A stretch of 64,000 bases of DNA from Hyphomicrobiales bacterium (GTDB taxonomy: Bacteria; Pseudomonadota; Alphaproteobacteria; Rhizobiales; RI-29), in assembly GCA_016125495.1 (NCBI GenBank), contig WGLQ01000002.1, positions 152,969 through 216,968 on the forward strand. Direction: 5' to 3'. Below, in pieces: positions 27,865-36,563 of this stretch (position 1 is the first letter of the stretch; the number at the start of each line of letters is the position of its first letter). Position numbers and translations under genes: made by a program. A model generated the notes under the pieces. The model worked only from the letters and a program-made list of their open reading frames with translations, was not told where the DNA came from and did not search any database.

Positions 27865-29505
27865 TCAGTCCTCGCGCGCCATCTCCCGCAGTCTGAACTT
27901 CTGGATCTTGCCCGTGGAGGTTTTCGGAATTTCCGCGAAGACGAAATGTCGCGGGCATTTGAACCGGGCGAGGCGCTCGCGGCAGAAGGCGAGCAATTCA
28001 TCCGCTGTCACCACGGCCCCGGGGCGCAACTCGATGAAGGCGCATGGCGTCTCGCCCCAGTGCTCATCGGGACGCGCGACGACGCCAACCGCCTGGACGG
28101 CGGGGTGCTTGTAGAGGACGTCCTCGACCTCGATCGAAGATATGTTCTCCCCGCCCGAGATGATGATGTCCTTGGAGCGATCCTTGAGCTGGATGTAGCC
28201 GTCGGGGTGCATGACGCCGAGGTCACCGGTGTGGAACCAGCCGCCGGCGAAGGCCTCGCCGGTCGCCTTCTCGTTCTTCAGGTAGCCCTTCATGACGATG
28301 TTGCCGCGGCACATGACCTCGCCCATCGTCTCGCCGTCGGAGGGGACCGCCTGCATGGTCGCGGGGTCGCGCACGCTGAGGCCTTCGAGGGCCGTGTAGC
28401 GCACGCCCTGGCGGGCTTTCTTCCTGGCCCGCTCCGGGCCCTCGAGTGCCGACCATTCCCCCTTCCACTCGTTGACGACGGCCGGGCCGTAAGTCTCCGT
28501 CAGGCCGTAGAGGTGCGTCACCTCGAAACCGGCATCGGCCATGGCGGCGAGCACGGCCTCGGGCGGCGGGGCGGCGGCAGTGTTGAAGGTGACGGTCTGC
28601 GGGAACCCGCGTTTTTCCTCCGCAGGTGCATTGAGCAGCGTCGACATGACGATCGGGGCGCCGCAGAGGTGGGTGACGCCATGGTCGGCTATCGCCTCGT
28701 ACATCGCTTTCGCGCGCACCCAGCGGAGACAGACGTGCGTGCCGGCGACGGCGGAAATGGTCCAGGGAAAGCACCAGCCGTTGCAGTGGAACATCGGCAG
28801 TGTCCAGAGATAGACCGGGTGGCGTCCAAGTCCGGAGGCGAGTGCGTTGGCGAAACACATGAGATAGGCGCCGCGATGGTGGTAGACAACGCCCTTCGGG
28901 TTGCCGGTGGTGCCGGAGGTATAATTGAGGGAGATTGCGTCCCATTCGTCGCCCGGCAGGCGCCATTCGAATGCCGGATCGCCCGAGGAGAGGAATTCCT
29001 CGTAGTCGAGATCGCCGAGCCGCTCGCCGGTCTGTGGAAACTCGGGATCGTCGTAGTCGATGACGCGGGGCTTCACCCTGGCGAGCGCGAGCGCCTCCTT
29101 CATGACCGGTGCGAACTCGCGGTCGGTGACGAGCACCTTGCTTTCGGCATGGTCGAGCTGGAAGGCGACGATGGCGGCGTCGAGCCGAGTGTTGAGACTG
29201 TGGAGCACGGCGCCCGTCATCGGCACGCCCATGTGCGCCTCGAGCATGGCTGGCGTGTTCGAGAGCATCACCGTCACCGTGTCGCCTTTCGTAACGCCGA
29301 TCCGCGAGAGGGCCGAGGCGAGGCGGCGTGAGCGGGCGTAATAGTCGGCATAGGTCGTGCGCGTTCGGCCGTGGACAATGGCGGTGGCGGCGGGGAAGGT
29401 TGCGGCGGTGCGCTCGAACAGGCTCAACGGCGACAGCGGCTGATGGTTCGCCGGGTTGCGGTCGAGTCCCATGTCGTAGGGTGAGGCGGCGTCGCGGGAG
29501 GCCAT
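27865..29505 (-). CDS. Acyl-CoA synthetase (AMP-binding)
   Basis: 546 residues. The AMP-binding P-loop is NYTSGTTGNPKGV (194-206), the adenylation motif LYGLTETYGP and the hinge GWFHTGDLGVMHPDGYIQLKDRSKDIIISGGENIS are intact, and Lys533 in KTSTGKIQKF is the catalytic lysine. It activates a carboxylic acid to acyl-AMP and then acyl-CoA. The close family includes medium-chain ligases and the methylmercaptopropionate ligase DmdB; the substrate cannot be chosen by eye. The ATG has AAGGA upstream and homology begins there. The gene has no operon partner. Confidence 0.92.
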   Translation of the reverse strand: MASRDAASPYDMGLDRNPANHQPLSPLSLFERTAATFPAATAIVHGRTRTTYADYYARSRRLASALSRIGVTKGDTVTVMLSNTPAMLEAHMGVPMTGAVLHSLNTRLDAAIVAFQLDHAESKVLVTDREFAPVMKEALALARVKPRVIDYDDPEFPQTGERLGDLDYEEFLSSGDPAFEWRLPGDEWDAISLNYTSGTTGNPKGVVYHHRGAYLMCFANALASGLGRHPVYLWTLPMFHCNGWCFPWTISAVAGTHVCLRWVRAKAMYEAIADHGVTHLCGAPIVMSTLLNAPAEEKRGFPQTVTFNTAAAPPPEAVLAAMADAGFEVTHLYGLTETYGPAVVNEWKGEWSALEGPERARKKARQGVRYTALEGLSVRDPATMQAVPSDGETMGEVMCRGNIVMKGYLKNEKATGEAFAGGWFHTGDLGVMHPDGYIQLKDRSKDIIISGGENISSIEVEDVLYKHPAVQAVGVVARPDEHWGETPCAFIELRPGAVVTADELLAFCRERLARFKCPRHFVFAEIPKTSTGKIQKFRLREMARED

Positions 29506-29796
29506 CGTGCGGGGTCCTTGGCAAGCGGCTCGGTCATTCCCTCCTACACTGGCACGCGGGGTCTCGCAAAGCCCAGGGGTTGCCTGGTCACCTCGGCACG
29601 AACGCCGTTTCCGCCAAGGGCGGTCGGCGAACGGCACGCTGCGGCCCGCTGGTTGCGGCGGCGGCGGAACGGGCACGGAACTTGCTTACACCGTACAAGC
29701 TCACCGGTCGGCGTCCGCCGCTCGTGGGACCCTCGTGGTCCGCCGTGGTCGAGCAGGGGCGTAAGGCGCCAATTGTGTGTGCAACTCGAGGTGCGA

Positions 29797-30729
29797 ATGG
29801 GACTGAACAGCCAGACGGTCAACCTCCTTCTCGGCGCCCGGTCCCGCGGCGTCGCGGATTTCCGCCAGACGCTCACGCTCGGGCGTCAGGAGCTGCACAT
29901 GCCGCCCCGACGCCTCGCGCGAGCAATGCGGCGCGCCGGCTATGACGAAGCGCAGATCGCCGCCGTGCTTGCCGCGGGCGAGCGGGCGGGCGATGCATTC
30001 TTTGCGGCACTCGGATGTGAGCGCCTCGAGGTGCTCGACCGGTCGCCCTACGAAGGGGCGACCATCATCCACGACCTCAACTCGCCGATGCCGGCGGAAC
30101 TCGAGGACCGGTTCGGCTGTGTGTTCGACGGCGGTGTGCTGCATTATGTCTTCGACGTCGCAACGGCCTTCGAGACGACAATGAGACTGGTGGCACCGGG
30201 CGGCACGCTGATCGCGGCGACAGTGGCGAACAATGCCTGCGGTCACGGGCTCTACCAGTTCGCGCCCGAGCTGTTCTTCGGACTGCTCTCGGACGAGAAC
30301 GGCTATCGCGATACGGAAGTGTATCTGGCCGAGGAGTTCGGACGACGGGACTGGCTACGCGTCGAGAATCCGCGCAGCACGCGTCGACACTTCCATTTCT
30401 CGAACCGGCGTTTCACGCACATGCTCGTGCTGTCGCGCAAGCATCGCTCGCTTGGCCCCTCGCTCGCTCGCCCGATCAAGTTCGAGTACGATGTTCCGAG
30501 CAACGCGCCGCAAGAGGGGGCGGTGGCCGGGGCCTCCAGGGACAAGGCCAACACCGGATTCGTCACCCGGGCATCCCGCGCCCTCAAGCGCCGATTGCCG
30601 CCAGCGGCCTATCACGAGATCGCCGAGCTCTATCTGAGGGCCAAGGCCGCAATGCAGCCGAGCCCGCCCGGAATCTCGTCGATCGAGCCGGAGCGCTGGG
30701 CGCGCCAGAAGTATCCGCAATCCGACTGA
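29797..30729 (+). CDS. Methyltransferase-like protein, N-terminal SAM motif weak
   Basis: 310 residues. Residues about 85-175 look like the second half of a class I methyltransferase: RLEVLDRSPYEGATIIHDLN, then VFDGGVLHYVFDVATAFETTMRLVAPGG, and NNACGHGLYQFAPELFFGLLSDENGY. This pattern is seen in methyltransferases of glycan clusters. The glycine-rich motif I that should come before LEVLD is not recognisable, so SAM binding is doubtful. The C-terminal about 80 residues are basic. The start ATG has GAGGT upstream. It is divergent from the acyl-CoA synthetase gene and followed by two palindromic repeats. Confidence 0.7.
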   Translation: MGLNSQTVNLLLGARSRGVADFRQTLTLGRQELHMPPRRLARAMRRAGYDEAQIAAVLAAGERAGDAFFAALGCERLEVLDRSPYEGATIIHDLNSPMPAELEDRFGCVFDGGVLHYVFDVATAFETTMRLVAPGGTLIAATVANNACGHGLYQFAPELFFGLLSDENGYRDTEVYLAEEFGRRDWLRVENPRSTRRHFHFSNRRFTHMLVLSRKHRSLGPSLARPIKFEYDVPSNAPQEGAVAGASRDKANTGFVTRASRALKRRLPPAAYHEIAELYLRAKAAMQPSPPGISSIEPERWARQKYPQSD

Positions 30730-30814
30730 TTGCGTCGCGCCTCCCGACATGCTTGCTTGCCGGCCGACGATGACGCCCGAGCATGCAACGACCGCATTGG
30801 CTCGGTGCGCCAGG

Positions 30815-30893
30815 CTAGTGTTGCGTCACTGACGCTCGGTTCCCGGTTGCCGCGCAGCGGTCTGCCGAGCGTCAGTGACGAAAGCAACACTAG
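30815..30893. repeat. Palindromic repeat 1 (CTAGTGTT...AACACTAG)
   Basis: 79 bases. The left arm 30815-30839 and the right arm 30865-30893 are perfect reverse complements for 25 bases, except that the right arm carries four additional bases (AAAG) that would bulge out. Ends are CTAGTGTTGC and GCAACACTAG. The loop is about 25 bases. It could be a small MITE with TA target duplication, or an RNA hairpin. Confidence 0.85.
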
Positions 30894-30906
30894 GATCATA
30901 AAGTTG

Positions 30907-30983
30907 CTAGTGTTCCTCGTGTCTGGGACATTTGCTCGGAACCTAGCCGCGTCGGGAAGCAAATGTCCGAGACGGAACACTAG
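30907..30983. repeat. Palindromic repeat 2 (CTAGTGTT...AACACTAG)
   Basis: 77 bases, 13 bases after repeat 1. Ends CTAGTGTTCC and GGAACACTAG match; within, GGACATTTGCT pairs with AGCAAATGTCC, with a few unpaired bases between the two blocks. The interior sequence differs from repeat 1 but the outer octamer is the same. Its right end is only 17 bases before the prpE ATG, so it lies in or next to the prpE leader. Confidence 0.85.
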
Positions 30984-30999
30984 TGAGTGGGAGTGCGCC

Positions 31000-32913
31000 A
31001 TGAGCCGATATCACGACATCTATGCCCGTTGGCAGCTGGACCCGGAGGGTTTCTGGGGCGAGGTGGCGCGCGAGATCGACTGGTACCGTGGCTGGGACAG
31101 GGTGTTCGACCCCTACATGGGCGAGTATGGGCGGTGGTTTTCCAGTGCGGAGTGCAATACCGCCTACAATTGCCTCGACCGCCATCTGGAGACGCGGGGC
31201 GAGCAGGCGGCCCTCATCTACGACAGCCCCATAACGGGGGCGAAACGTACCTACACCTACCGCGAGCTGACGGACGAGGTGGCAACACTCGCGGCGGTGC
31301 TGCTCGACCTCGGTGTGCGCAAGGGGGATCGCGTCGTCATCTACATGCCGATGGTGGCGGAGGCGGTGATCGCCATGCTCGCCACGGCTCGGATCGGGGC
31401 GGTGCATTCGGTGGTGTTCGGGGGCTTTGCCGCCAACGAGCTGGCAACGCGCCTCGAGGATGCAAAACCGGTGGCGATCATCTCGGCCTCCTGCGGCATC
31501 GAGCCGAGCCGGGTGGTGGCCTACAAGCCGTTGCTCGACAAGGCGATCGAGCTGTCCAGCCACAAGCCCGAGGCCTGTCTCGTGCTGCAACGCGAGCAGG
31601 CCAAGGCCACGCTGATCGAAGGGCGCGACCACGACTGGGCCGTGATGGTGAACGCGGCCAAGGCAGCCGGAAAGCGCGCGGCGCCGGTGCCGGTCGCGGC
31701 GACCGATCCGCTCTACATCCTCTATACCTCCGGCACGACGGGCCAACCGAAGGGCGTCGTACGCGACAACGGCGGGCACATGGTCGCCCTCAAGTGGTCG
31801 ATGTCGGCGATCTACGACATCGCGCCGGGCGAGGTCTTCTGGGCGGCCTCGGACGTCGGCTGGGTGGTCGGACATTCCTACATCGTCTATGCGCCGCTGC
31901 TCCACGGTGCGACAACGGTCGTCTTCGAGGGCAAGCCCGTCGGCACGCCCGATGCCGGTGTCTTCTGGCGGGTGATCGCGGAGCACGGTGTTTCGGCCCT
32001 CTTCACCGCCCCGACCGCTTTCCGGGCCATCAAGAAGGAGGACCCGCGCGGCGAACTGATCGGCAACTACGACCTCAGCCGGTTCCGCACGCTGTTCCTG
32101 GCGGGCGAGCGGGCCGACCCCGAGACGATCAAGTGGGCCGAACAAAAACTCCAGGTGCCGGTCATCGATCACTGGTGGCAGACCGAAACGGGCTGGACGA
32201 TCGCCGGCAATCCGGTCGGGCTCGGCATGTTGCCGGTCAAGTACGGCTCACCCACGGTCGCCATGCCGGGCTACGACATCCGCATCCTCGATGAGCAGCA
32301 GAACGAGGTGCCGCGCGGCCAAACGGGCGCGATCTCCGTGAAATTGCCGCTGCCGCCGGGCTCGTTTCCCACGCTTTGGAACAACAGCCAGCGGTTCCGC
32401 GACAGCTACCTCGCGGACTATCCCGGCTACTACAAGACGGCGGACGCCGGATACATGGACGAGGACGGTTACGTCTACGTCATGGCGCGTACCGACGACA
32501 TCATCAACGTCGCCGGTCACCGGTTGTCGACGGGAGGCATGGAGGAGGTGATCGCGCAGCATCCGGACGTGGCGGAGTGCGCGGTCATCGGCGTCGCCGA
32601 TGCCATGAAGGGGCAGATCCCGGCCGGCTTCCTGGTGCTCAATGCCGGCGTCAAGCGCGATCCGGCGCAGATCGAGAACGAGGTCGTACAGCTGGTGCGC
32701 GACCGGATCGGCCCGGTCGCCGCGTTCAAGACGGCACTCATCGTCAAGCGGCTGCCCAAGACGCGGTCGGGCAAGATCCTGCGTGGGACGATGCGCTCTA
32801 TCGCCGACGGTGAGGCCTACAAGATGCCGGCGACCATCGACGATCCGGTGATCCTCGACGAAATCCGCGAGGCGTTGTCGGTGCGCGGTCTGCCGGCCAA
32901 GAGCGCGTCCTAG
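31000..32913 (+). CDS. prpE: Propionyl-CoA synthetase
   Basis: 637 residues, the normal length. The N-terminus (YHDIYARWQLDPEGFWGEVA with WYRGWDRVFD) is the specific opening of PrpE rather than acetyl-CoA synthetase. The P-loop is YTSGTTGQPKGVVRDNGGH (near 241) and the core includes WWQTETGW; catalytic Lys592 lies in TRSGKILRGTMR. It activates propionate, and in DMSP-using marine bacteria also acrylate, to the CoA thioester. GGGAG precedes the ATG by seven bases. The neighbouring DMSP lyase candidate is convergent, with 9 bases between stops. No other propionate pathway genes are in the window. Confidence 0.95.
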   Translation: MSRYHDIYARWQLDPEGFWGEVAREIDWYRGWDRVFDPYMGEYGRWFSSAECNTAYNCLDRHLETRGEQAALIYDSPITGAKRTYTYRELTDEVATLAAVLLDLGVRKGDRVVIYMPMVAEAVIAMLATARIGAVHSVVFGGFAANELATRLEDAKPVAIISASCGIEPSRVVAYKPLLDKAIELSSHKPEACLVLQREQAKATLIEGRDHDWAVMVNAAKAAGKRAAPVPVAATDPLYILYTSGTTGQPKGVVRDNGGHMVALKWSMSAIYDIAPGEVFWAASDVGWVVGHSYIVYAPLLHGATTVVFEGKPVGTPDAGVFWRVIAEHGVSALFTAPTAFRAIKKEDPRGELIGNYDLSRFRTLFLAGERADPETIKWAEQKLQVPVIDHWWQTETGWTIAGNPVGLGMLPVKYGSPTVAMPGYDIRILDEQQNEVPRGQTGAISVKLPLPPGSFPTLWNNSQRFRDSYLADYPGYYKTADAGYMDEDGYVYVMARTDDIINVAGHRLSTGGMEEVIAQHPDVAECAVIGVADAMKGQIPAGFLVLNAGVKRDPAQIENEVVQLVRDRIGPVAAFKTALIVKRLPKTRSGKILRGTMRSIADGEAYKMPATIDDPVILDEIREALSVRGLPAKSAS

Positions 32914-32922
32914 CCAACGTAC

Positions 32923-33516
32923 TCAGGCGACCGAGCGCAGGGCCCAAAGCGCCAGGAGCGGCCGGTCGCGCGATCGCATGGCGTGGACGATGGACGGTTC
33001 GTTGTAGAACGAGCCGCCTATCCCGGGGGTGAACCACGCACCATCCGCCTGGCGGAAGTCGCTATCGGAGAGGACGAGATAGACCTCTTCCGGCGCATGA
33101 TCGTGGTCCGGGTAGCGCACGTGAGGCGCCAAGAGGCTGACCCCGAGCCAGACGTCCGAGCGCTTTTCCAATCCGCTCGGTCCGACGATCATCGCGTTGG
33201 CATGGCCATCGGCGAAGCTTGCGCTCGCGGTGGCGTCGGACGGGCGTGTGCGCCAGGCGAGTTGAGGTTCGAGCGCCTCGAGCCGCTCGACCAGGGGGGC
33301 GAGCGGGGCATGCGCCGAAGCGGTTTCGAGCGCGGGTCGAAAGTGCGCGCAGACCGGTGGCCGGTCGGCGGGTGAGGCGCGGATGGTGCCCGGCGATTCG
33401 AGGGCGGCGAAAACGAGGTCGACCGCCCGCCTGGCGGCCGGCTCGCTGGCGTGAGCCGCAAAGGCGATCGATGCCGCATCGATGAAGCCCTGTAGCTCGG
33501 CGCTTCGCACGTTCAT
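32923..33516 (-). CDS. dddQ: Dimethylsulfoniopropionate lyase, DddQ/DddL-type cupin
   Basis: 197 residues, cupin fold in the C-terminal half. Candidate metal and catalytic residues are Tyr135, His138, His140, Glu144 and Tyr146 in the stretch VRYPDHDHAPEEVYLVLS, and His178 in NEPSIVHAM. The spacing equals that I recall for DddQ of Ruegeria (Tyr120, His123, His125, Glu129, Tyr131, His163), offset by 15 throughout. WFTPGIGGSFYN is also typical. DddQ splits DMSP into dimethyl sulfide and acrylate. The adjacent prpE could activate acrylate. Related cupins with other roles exist, so biochemical identity remains inference, but the active-site match is complete. Confidence 0.82.
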   Translation of the reverse strand: MNVRSAELQGFIDAASIAFAAHASEPAARRAVDLVFAALESPGTIRASPADRPPVCAHFRPALETASAHAPLAPLVERLEALEPQLAWRTRPSDATASASFADGHANAMIVGPSGLEKRSDVWLGVSLLAPHVRYPDHDHAPEEVYLVLSDSDFRQADGAWFTPGIGGSFYNEPSIVHAMRSRDRPLLALWALRSVA

Positions 33517-33848
33517 GGCAACTGCTCCTCGTGTCCGTTCGTTGCATGGGCAGGGCGCGCGGTCCTTGCCAACCCGATCGTCGCGCGGGCCTACGGCACC
33601 GCATGCCGCCCCATCGTGAACTGTACCGCGAGGGGCGTTCGCGAGCGGATGATGGCATATCCGCCGCGAGCGTGCAGCGGGCTGGTTCGCCAGTTCGGCA
33701 AGTGGCGGAGGCCCTGGCCGCGGAGTTGTCCGGGCGAATCTCGATTTTTCGCTGGTCGGGAAAGTCCGGACGGACCACAATCGCGGCCGTCGGGCGTCGT
33801 GGGTATCGACGACGTAAGCCCGAAATCAGCAGGCAGCAGGCGGATGGC
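33517..33848. other. Divergent region between dddQ-like gene and SDR gene
   Basis: About 330 bases that should carry promoters for both genes. No gene is supported; frames here are shadows. The only ordered element is the inverted repeat listed at 33645-33664. Confidence 0.45.
33645..33664. promoter_or_regulatory. Possible operator, inverted repeat GCGGAT-N8-ATCCGC
   Basis: A perfect 6-base dyad with an 8-base spacer lies 129 bases from the dddQ-like start and 185 bases from the SDR start. Geometry fits a dimeric regulator site, but in GC-rich DNA such dyads occur by chance. No regulator gene is adjacent. Confidence 0.25.
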
Positions 33849-34646
33849 ATGAGCAGATTTGCGGGTCGGGTTGTCGTCGTGACGGGGGCGGGGCGCGGGA
33901 TCGGCTATTCGGTCGCCGAGCGCTTCGCGAGCGAGGGCGCGCGGGTCGTGCTGAGCGATCGCAGCGAGGAGAGTGGGCGTCAGGCGGCGCGCGATCTCGT
34001 CGATCGCGGCTATGATGCCCGGTTCGTGGCCTGCGATGTCGCCGAGCGGCTCGACGTCATGAACCTGATGGCAGCCGTGCTCGAAGCCTACGAACGCGTC
34101 GATGTGCTGGTCAACAACGCCGGCATCCTCGATGACGGCAACTTCCTGGAACTCGACGTCGCCGAGTTCGACAAGGTGTTGGCAGTCAATCTCAGGGGGG
34201 CGTTCCTGGTAGGGCAGGCCGTGTCGCGTCAGCTCGTGCGGCAGGTGGAGGCGGGAGAAAGGCCCGGCTCGGTCGTCAACATGGCGTCGGTCAACGCCCA
34301 TTTCGCGTTGCCGGACCACATTGCCTATTCGATCTCGAAGGCCGGTATTCAGAGCCTGACCAAGGGCATGGCCCTCGCGCTCGCGCCGCACGGCATCCGT
34401 GTCAATGCCATCGGGCCGGGCAGCATCATGACGCCGATGCTCTCGGGGGTGGCCAAGGACGAGGCGGCGCGCCGTCGTGTGCTTTCGAGGACGCCGCTCG
34501 GGCGCATCGGTCTGCCGGAGGAAGTGGCCGCGGTCGCGGCTTTCCTTGCCAGCGACGATGCGAGCTACATCACGGGCGAGACGATCTTCGTCGATGGCGG
34601 GCGCATCCCGCTCAACTACGTCGTGCCGGTGCGCGAACAGACGTAA
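33849..34646 (+). CDS. Short-chain dehydrogenase/reductase
   Basis: 265 residues, classical SDR. The NAD(P)-binding motif is VTGAGRGIGYSVAE, NNAG is in VDVLVNNAGILDDG, and the catalytic residues are Ser in NMASVNAHF, then YSISK (the YxxxK) in HIAYSISKAG. The Asp at LSDRS after the second strand suggests NAD(H) preference. Substrate is not deducible. The gene is divergent from the DMSP lyase candidate; a role in handling a three-carbon product such as 3-hydroxypropionate is conceivable but unproved. The ATG follows an AGGCGG sequence. Confidence 0.87.
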   Translation: MSRFAGRVVVVTGAGRGIGYSVAERFASEGARVVLSDRSEESGRQAARDLVDRGYDARFVACDVAERLDVMNLMAAVLEAYERVDVLVNNAGILDDGNFLELDVAEFDKVLAVNLRGAFLVGQAVSRQLVRQVEAGERPGSVVNMASVNAHFALPDHIAYSISKAGIQSLTKGMALALAPHGIRVNAIGPGSIMTPMLSGVAKDEAARRRVLSRTPLGRIGLPEEVAAVAAFLASDDASYITGETIFVDGGRIPLNYVVPVREQT

Positions 34647-34657
34647 CCGTCCGATGG

Positions 34658-34993
34658 CTAGCTCGACGCCTTGCCGCGGCGCTTCTTGGCGGGCGGGCTC
34701 GCTGGACCGTGATCGGCGCCAGCCGTGGTTGCGGAAACAGCACCAGCGTTCGCGCCGTCCGGCTCCAGGAACCTATGCAGGTGGACCACGAAGTAGCGCA
34801 TGTGGGCGTTGTCGACGGTGCGCTGGGCGGCCGATTTCCAGGCGTCGTAGGCCTTGGCGTAGTTCGGATAGATGCCGACGATGTCGAGTTCGGAGATATT
34901 GCGAAAACGTACGTCCTCGACGCTCTCGAGCTCGCCTCCGAAAACCAGGTGAAGCAGCTGCGGCTCAAGCTCTTCCTTCGATCGTGCGGGCAA
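34658..34993 (-). CDS. DUF4170 domain protein
   Basis: 111 residues from a TTG start. The conserved core is SKEELEPQLLHLVFGGELESVEDVRFRNISELDIVGIYPNYAKAYDAWKSAAQRTVDNAHMRYFVVHLHRFL, split here only for reading: LDIVGIYPNYAKAYDAWK and VDNAHMRYFVVHLHR are the recognisable blocks. I chose TTG at 34993 because GGAGAG lies eight bases upstream and the family starts there; an ATG at 35128 would add 45 residues without family support. The tail is Ala/Lys-rich. DUF4170 is an alphaproteobacterial family of unknown function. Confidence 0.78.
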   Translation of the reverse strand: MPARSKEELEPQLLHLVFGGELESVEDVRFRNISELDIVGIYPNYAKAYDAWKSAAQRTVDNAHMRYFVVHLHRFLEPDGANAGAVSATTAGADHGPASPPAKKRRGKASS

Positions 34994-35374
34994 GGTGGTA
35001 TTCTCTCCGATTCGATGCGGCAGCGGCGCCGAAACGCGCCATCTGAGGCCGTCTGGTGCCCCATTCGCCAGCGACTGACAAGCGCGGATGAGCAAATCAT
35101 GAACGCCGCACATGGTTTTCCGGAGCAAAATTTGTCGGCGAATTCACCAACCCGCTTAACGGAAAACAGAGGGGCGGAGGGCTATATTGCCTTCATCGAC
35201 ACGGGCTCAGCGGTTCGGAAGTCGACAAGAAAGGCGTCACGGCGGATGGGGCTCCGGTCCCATCCGTCCGCCTCGCCGACCGGTCCGGCGCCCACCACCG
35301 CCGGCCGGTCTTGGCGCACCGGGTCGGCCCGCGCCCGTGCCGCCGCAGTCGCCGCCACACGCGACTGACCGGGC
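34994..35374. other. Intergenic region between DUF4170 and ubiA genes
   Basis: About 380 bases with both flanking genes on the minus strand. The plus-strand frames are Arg/Pro-rich and lack a supported start, so I call no gene. A patch near 35130-35195 is markedly less GC-rich (AAAATTTG, CTTAACGGAAAACAG, CTATATTGCC) and probably contains the DUF4170 promoter or a remnant; nothing more can be said. Confidence 0.4.
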
Positions 35375-36349
35375 TCAAGCCACCAGATGATGGGCAAGCC
35401 AGCCGACGATGCCGGGCGCCAGAAAAGCCGCCAGCACGATCAATCCGACGTCCCTGTTCGCGCGGAAACGCACGAGGCAGCCGCCCGGATCGTCGATGTC
35501 GAGCGTCACGACCTGCCAAGCCAGGTGCATGGCGGCAAAGCTCATCAGAACGAGGAACACGGGACCCGCTCCGGCGGTCAGTCCTGCGGCGACGATCCCG
35601 AGCCAGGCCGTGCCATAGAGCCCGGCGAGCCAAGGGCGCGTGCGTGCACCGAAGCGCAGCGCCGTCGAGCCAAGCCCGAGCAAGGCATCGTCCTCGCGAT
35701 CCTGGTGGGCGTAGATCGTGTCATAACCGATCACCCAGGCGACGGTTGCCGCAAAGAGCAGTAGCGCCGGCAGATCGAGCGAGCCGAAGGCGGCCGCCCA
35801 GCCCATCAGCGCCCCCCACGAGAAGGCGAGCCCGAGGACCGCCTGCGGCCAGCTGGTGATGCGCTTCATGAAGGGGTAGGCCGCGACGATCGCCAGCGAG
35901 GCGATGCCGAGCAGAATGGAAAAGCGGTTGAACTGGACGAGCACGAGGAGGCCGACGAGGCAGAGGGCGAGCATGAACGCGGCCGCAGCCCGGGCGCTGA
36001 CCTGCCCGGACGGAATGGGGCGCAGCGCCGTGCGGGCGACGCGGGCATCGATGTCGCGATCGACGATGTCATTGTAAGTGCAGCCGGCGGCACGCATCAC
36101 GTAGGCGCCGACGGCAAAGAGCAACATGTGCCAGAGATCGGGCAGCGGTGCGCGCTCGGCCGTCGCGGCGAGCGCGGCCGACCACCAGCAGGGTAGCAGC
36201 AGCAGCCAGACCCCGATCGGTCGGTCGGCGCGCGCGAGGCGCAAGTATGGCTTGGCCCATCGCGGGGCGATTCGGTCCACCCAATTGCGGGGCACGGCGT
36301 CGGCGGGCGGCGGGCAATCGCCGGCGGCGACCGTATCGATATCGCTCAT
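35375..36349 (-). CDS. ubiA: 4-hydroxybenzoate polyprenyltransferase
   Basis: 324 residues, eight or nine transmembrane helices. The two Asp-rich motifs are present: [23 protein letters not shown] and YDTIYAHQDREDD. UbiA attaches the polyprenyl tail to 4-hydroxybenzoate, the first membrane step of ubiquinone synthesis, making the electron acceptor used by ETF-QO and other dehydrogenases. GAGGA precedes the chosen ATG; an ATG seven codons earlier is less favoured. It is divergent from rsmE. Confidence 0.95.
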   Translation of the reverse strand: MSDIDTVAAGDCPPPADAVPRNWVDRIAPRWAKPYLRLARADRPIGVWLLLLPCWWSAALAATAERAPLPDLWHMLLFAVGAYVMRAAGCTYNDIVDRDIDARVARTALRPIPSGQVSARAAAAFMLALCLVGLLVLVQFNRFSILLGIASLAIVAAYPFMKRITSWPQAVLGLAFSWGALMGWAAAFGSLDLPALLLFAATVAWVIGYDTIYAHQDREDDALLGLGSTALRFGARTRPWLAGLYGTAWLGIVAAGLTAGAGPVFLVLMSFAAMHLAWQVVTLDIDDPGGCLVRFRANRDVGLIVLAAFLAPGIVGWLAHHLVA

Positions 36350-36563
36350 CGATCGTCCTCGCGGGTCCAATGGCTCACTCCCTCAGCCGGCTCCCGCGGC
36401 CGGGTCTCGCGCTCGACGCCAGCCCGGTGCCGTGGCCGGGGGCGCCATCCGGGCGGACGGTCACGAAGCTCGTTGCCGCACCTCCAGCCAAGGGATAAGC
36501 GAGGTCGAGGCTCGCGGCCAGCCTGCATTGCGTCGGGTGGCGTGACGGAAGGGGAGTCAGGCG

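Noticed and set aside
35110-35368. Possible small plus-strand gene upstream of ubiA
   Set aside because: No start with a ribosome site, low-complexity Arg/Pro/Ala translation; not supported.
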